From: Chrysaora quinquecirrha
Taxonomy: Eukaryota; Cnidaria; Scyphozoa; Semaeostomeae; Pelagiidae
Direction: 5' to 3'
Assembly (NCBI GenBank): GCA_014526335.1
Contig: JACTAT010000021.1
Span: 4,328,470 to 4,392,469, forward strand
Length of the DNA stretch: 64,000 nucleotides
The notes beneath the pieces are model-generated. The model saw nothing but the letters and a program-made list of their open reading frames with translations. It did not search any database and had not been told where the DNA came from. The translations under genes were made by a program, and so were the position numbers. Each line of letters starts with the position of its first letter. Position 1 is the stretch's first letter. Below are positions 62,229-64,000 of this stretch, piece after piece.

Positions 62229-63440
62229 GGAATGAGGCTACGTCTACACAGATACATTTTCAAAAATTTGCGTTTTCAGGTCAGTGAAAACGTATCAAAG
62301 GTTTTGCGTCTACTCTAGCGTTTTTAGAACGTTTTCGCTGTTCACACAGAAACGATCATGTCACATTTCTTAACTTTAAAGTTTGAAATCAGTGCTAATT
62401 AACCACCAACAGTTATTGTTGTTGCTGTATCAGGGCATCTTTTAAGGAATTTTGACTAGTGGGCCAAACCATCGGGAGGGCCCGATTTCCTAAGAAAATG
62501 TCTAATCTGAACAGCCCTGAAACCTCTAAGCATCAGACATTTATCAAGTAAATGAAGCGGTTCATGCTTTCTCAAGAGCTTTTGCAACTTCAGTGGCCTG
62601 CTATACACCTCTTTTGACCGGAGGAGAAGTAGTTTTCCGTCATTGAAGGAAACATGAGATGAGACTTGTGTGCCGCAGACATCCTCTCAAAGGGGGGTAC
62701 GGGGGCATGCTCCCCCGGAAAAATTTGGATTTTTTTGTGTCCAGAGTCGCTCTGGTTAGGTTTCCGTGACTGAGAAAATATGCTATATCTAACTACAAAA
62801 TCATTCTATTTCACCAACTTATCGAAACATGCCCCATCTTAACGAGCGGTTCATGGTTTTCCGACCTTTTTTTGAAGTAGTTGGTTGGTCTTGTGTCAAA
62901 AAATTTAATGCATGAGCAAATAGCGTTGCTTCAATTGGCTTCTACAGTGCCACTGATGTATATTTAAATATTGACTGGAGCTTCTTTAGGAATTTCGAGC
63001 TGAAACGATCGGCTTGGTGACTAATAACATGCATGTGGTTTTCATACTAGTAATTGATATGATTTTCAATACAGAAATAACGGTGAACTCTATATTTAGA
63101 AAACTATTATAACAATTTTGTTTTGAAAAGGGCCCACACTAGTGGGCCAAAAGCCGAAAATTTTGCTCTACTACTGGGCCAGGAAGAGGGCCCACTGGGC
63201 CAATGGCCCAGTAGTTACAATGTTAAAAGATGCCCTGTGCTGTATCATTTTCAAATTTTTGCGTTTTCGGTGTCACTGGAAAAAGGCGTTTTCAAAGAGT
63301 AGCGTTTCAAAAAATTCCATTCTCGAAACCGTTTTGAAAAGTTTTCGTTTTCAGTCACAGTTTTACCGGTGTCGTGTAGACGGGAGGTGAAAACGCAAAG
63401 AAATCATTGCTTTTTCATTTGAAAACGTATCCGTGTAGAC
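62229..63440. mobile_element. Outer MITE with CGTCTACAC ends, interrupted by a hAT element
   Basis: ACGTCTACACAGATACATTT at the left and AACGTATCCGTGTAGACG at the right are inverted, with GCGTTTTC/GAAAACG words near both ends. The middle (62431-63237) is a separate insertion with its own target duplication. Confidence 0.65.
62431..63237. mobile_element. hAT-like non-autonomous element, 807 bp, 8-bp target duplication
   Basis: Inverted ends CAGGGCATCTTTTAA / TTAAAAGATGCCCTG. Perfect 8-bp flanks TGCTGTAT (62423-62430 and 63238-63245). CAGGG ends with an 8-bp duplication fit hAT. Sub-terminal ACTAGTGGGCC and ACTACTGGGCC words. No transposase frame seen. Confidence 0.88.
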
Positions 63441-63851
63441 GGGTGGGACTCATGTGATTACGGCATTTTTTTTGAAGTGGCCCGCGCCAAAAAGTTGGCG
63501 CGCATTGAAACGAGGCTGGTTCATTGCATCCCCACAGCAAAACATACGAGCCCTATTTGGCAGGCGTTTTAGTACTAAATCACGCAGAACATTTTGAACG
63601 AATATCGAAAAAGCTGAATTGGTAAGAGCTTTCTGCAAAACAAATAGTAAGTTAAGTTTTAAGACATAGAAACATTGTTTTTCACGGCGTTTTAGACTCG
63701 GTATAATTCGGCCATTACAACAAATTACTATTGACAGCACTGTAACCATGGTAATATGAGAACGAAGCAGAAAATCTAAGTCCAGAAAGATAACCGTTCG
63801 ATTATGAGTCGTAGTAAGAGCGTCCTAGAATTTATTTCAATGGCAATAACT
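63441..63851. other. Stretch without recognised feature
   Basis: A 99-codon minus frame (63450-63749) shows no domain. Nothing else seen. Confidence 0.3.
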
Positions 63852-64000
63852 CAATCTCATCCCCAGGCCCCAAGTCGAATTTCCTCAAATTTCAACCGTC
63901 AAATCGATTTTGGCCCTGGTACCGGCCACAAAATTTGCCAAAATACTGGCAATTTTGGCCTAGGCATAGAAACAAGATGTAGACTCCGAAAGCAGATGTT
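63852..64000. mobile_element. Mutator-like MITE, cut by the window edge
   Basis: Starts CAATCTCATCCCCAGGCCCC, then AACCGTCAAATCGATTTTGG and GGTACCGGCCACAAAATTTG, as in 10704. The right end lies outside the window. Confidence 0.75.

Overview
The window is eukaryotic, AT-rich and dominated by transposable elements. The mix points to a cnidarian, most likely a stony coral or a close relative. It holds Penelope-like retroelements with a GIY-YIG domain, a Pao/BEL retrotransposon, tRNA-derived SINEs, many short inverted-repeat DNA elements, intronless class A GPCRs in tandem, a leucine-rich-repeat gene with one 72-nt exon per repeat, and a contactin-associated-protein-like exon. The organism is inferred from gene and repeat style only.

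Layout. 1-19.1 kb: a minus-strand gene for a secreted or membrane leucine-rich-repeat protein. Exon 1 (signal peptide plus LRR N-terminal cap) is at 18871-19091. Seven LRR exons follow, the last cut by the left window edge. They share the same phase and consensus splice sites and are separated by introns filled with transposon remnants. 19.1-24 kb: repeats, including a TA-flanked element and a piggyBac-like element nested inside a Penelope remnant. 24-30.5 kb: a nearly complete minus-strand Pao/BEL retrotransposon with almost identical LTRs but several single-base frame breaks. 30.5-36.5 kb: repeats around one contactin-associated-protein-like terminal exon. 36.5-54.5 kb: repeats around two tandemly duplicated intronless class A GPCR genes, one apparently intact and one with a 1-base deletion. 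Both are preceded by long GA-rich tracts. 54.5-64 kb: a single-exon GNAT acetyltransferase, a tRNA-Leu-like fragment, the last exon of a cytochrome P450, and nested DNA transposons.

The most striking structure is a large superfamily of roughly 250-500 bp inverted-repeat elements, with about 25 copies or fragments here. All begin TACAC, then a T run, then (A)TAAG plus a short word that recurs several times inside the element on both strands. Between families one slot in this word changes (GTT-N-CTTA, with N = C, G, T or absent). It changes at homologous positions along an otherwise alignable scaffold, and the terminal bases change with it. This looks like coordinated evolution of transposase-binding words and is the best candidate here for an undescribed system. 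Other word-built elements occur as well: TGTTGGCCAACA clusters, GTGGTGG fold-backs capped by CGCTAGCG, TTCGCGAAA clusters, and Mutator-like MITEs with 9-bp target duplications.
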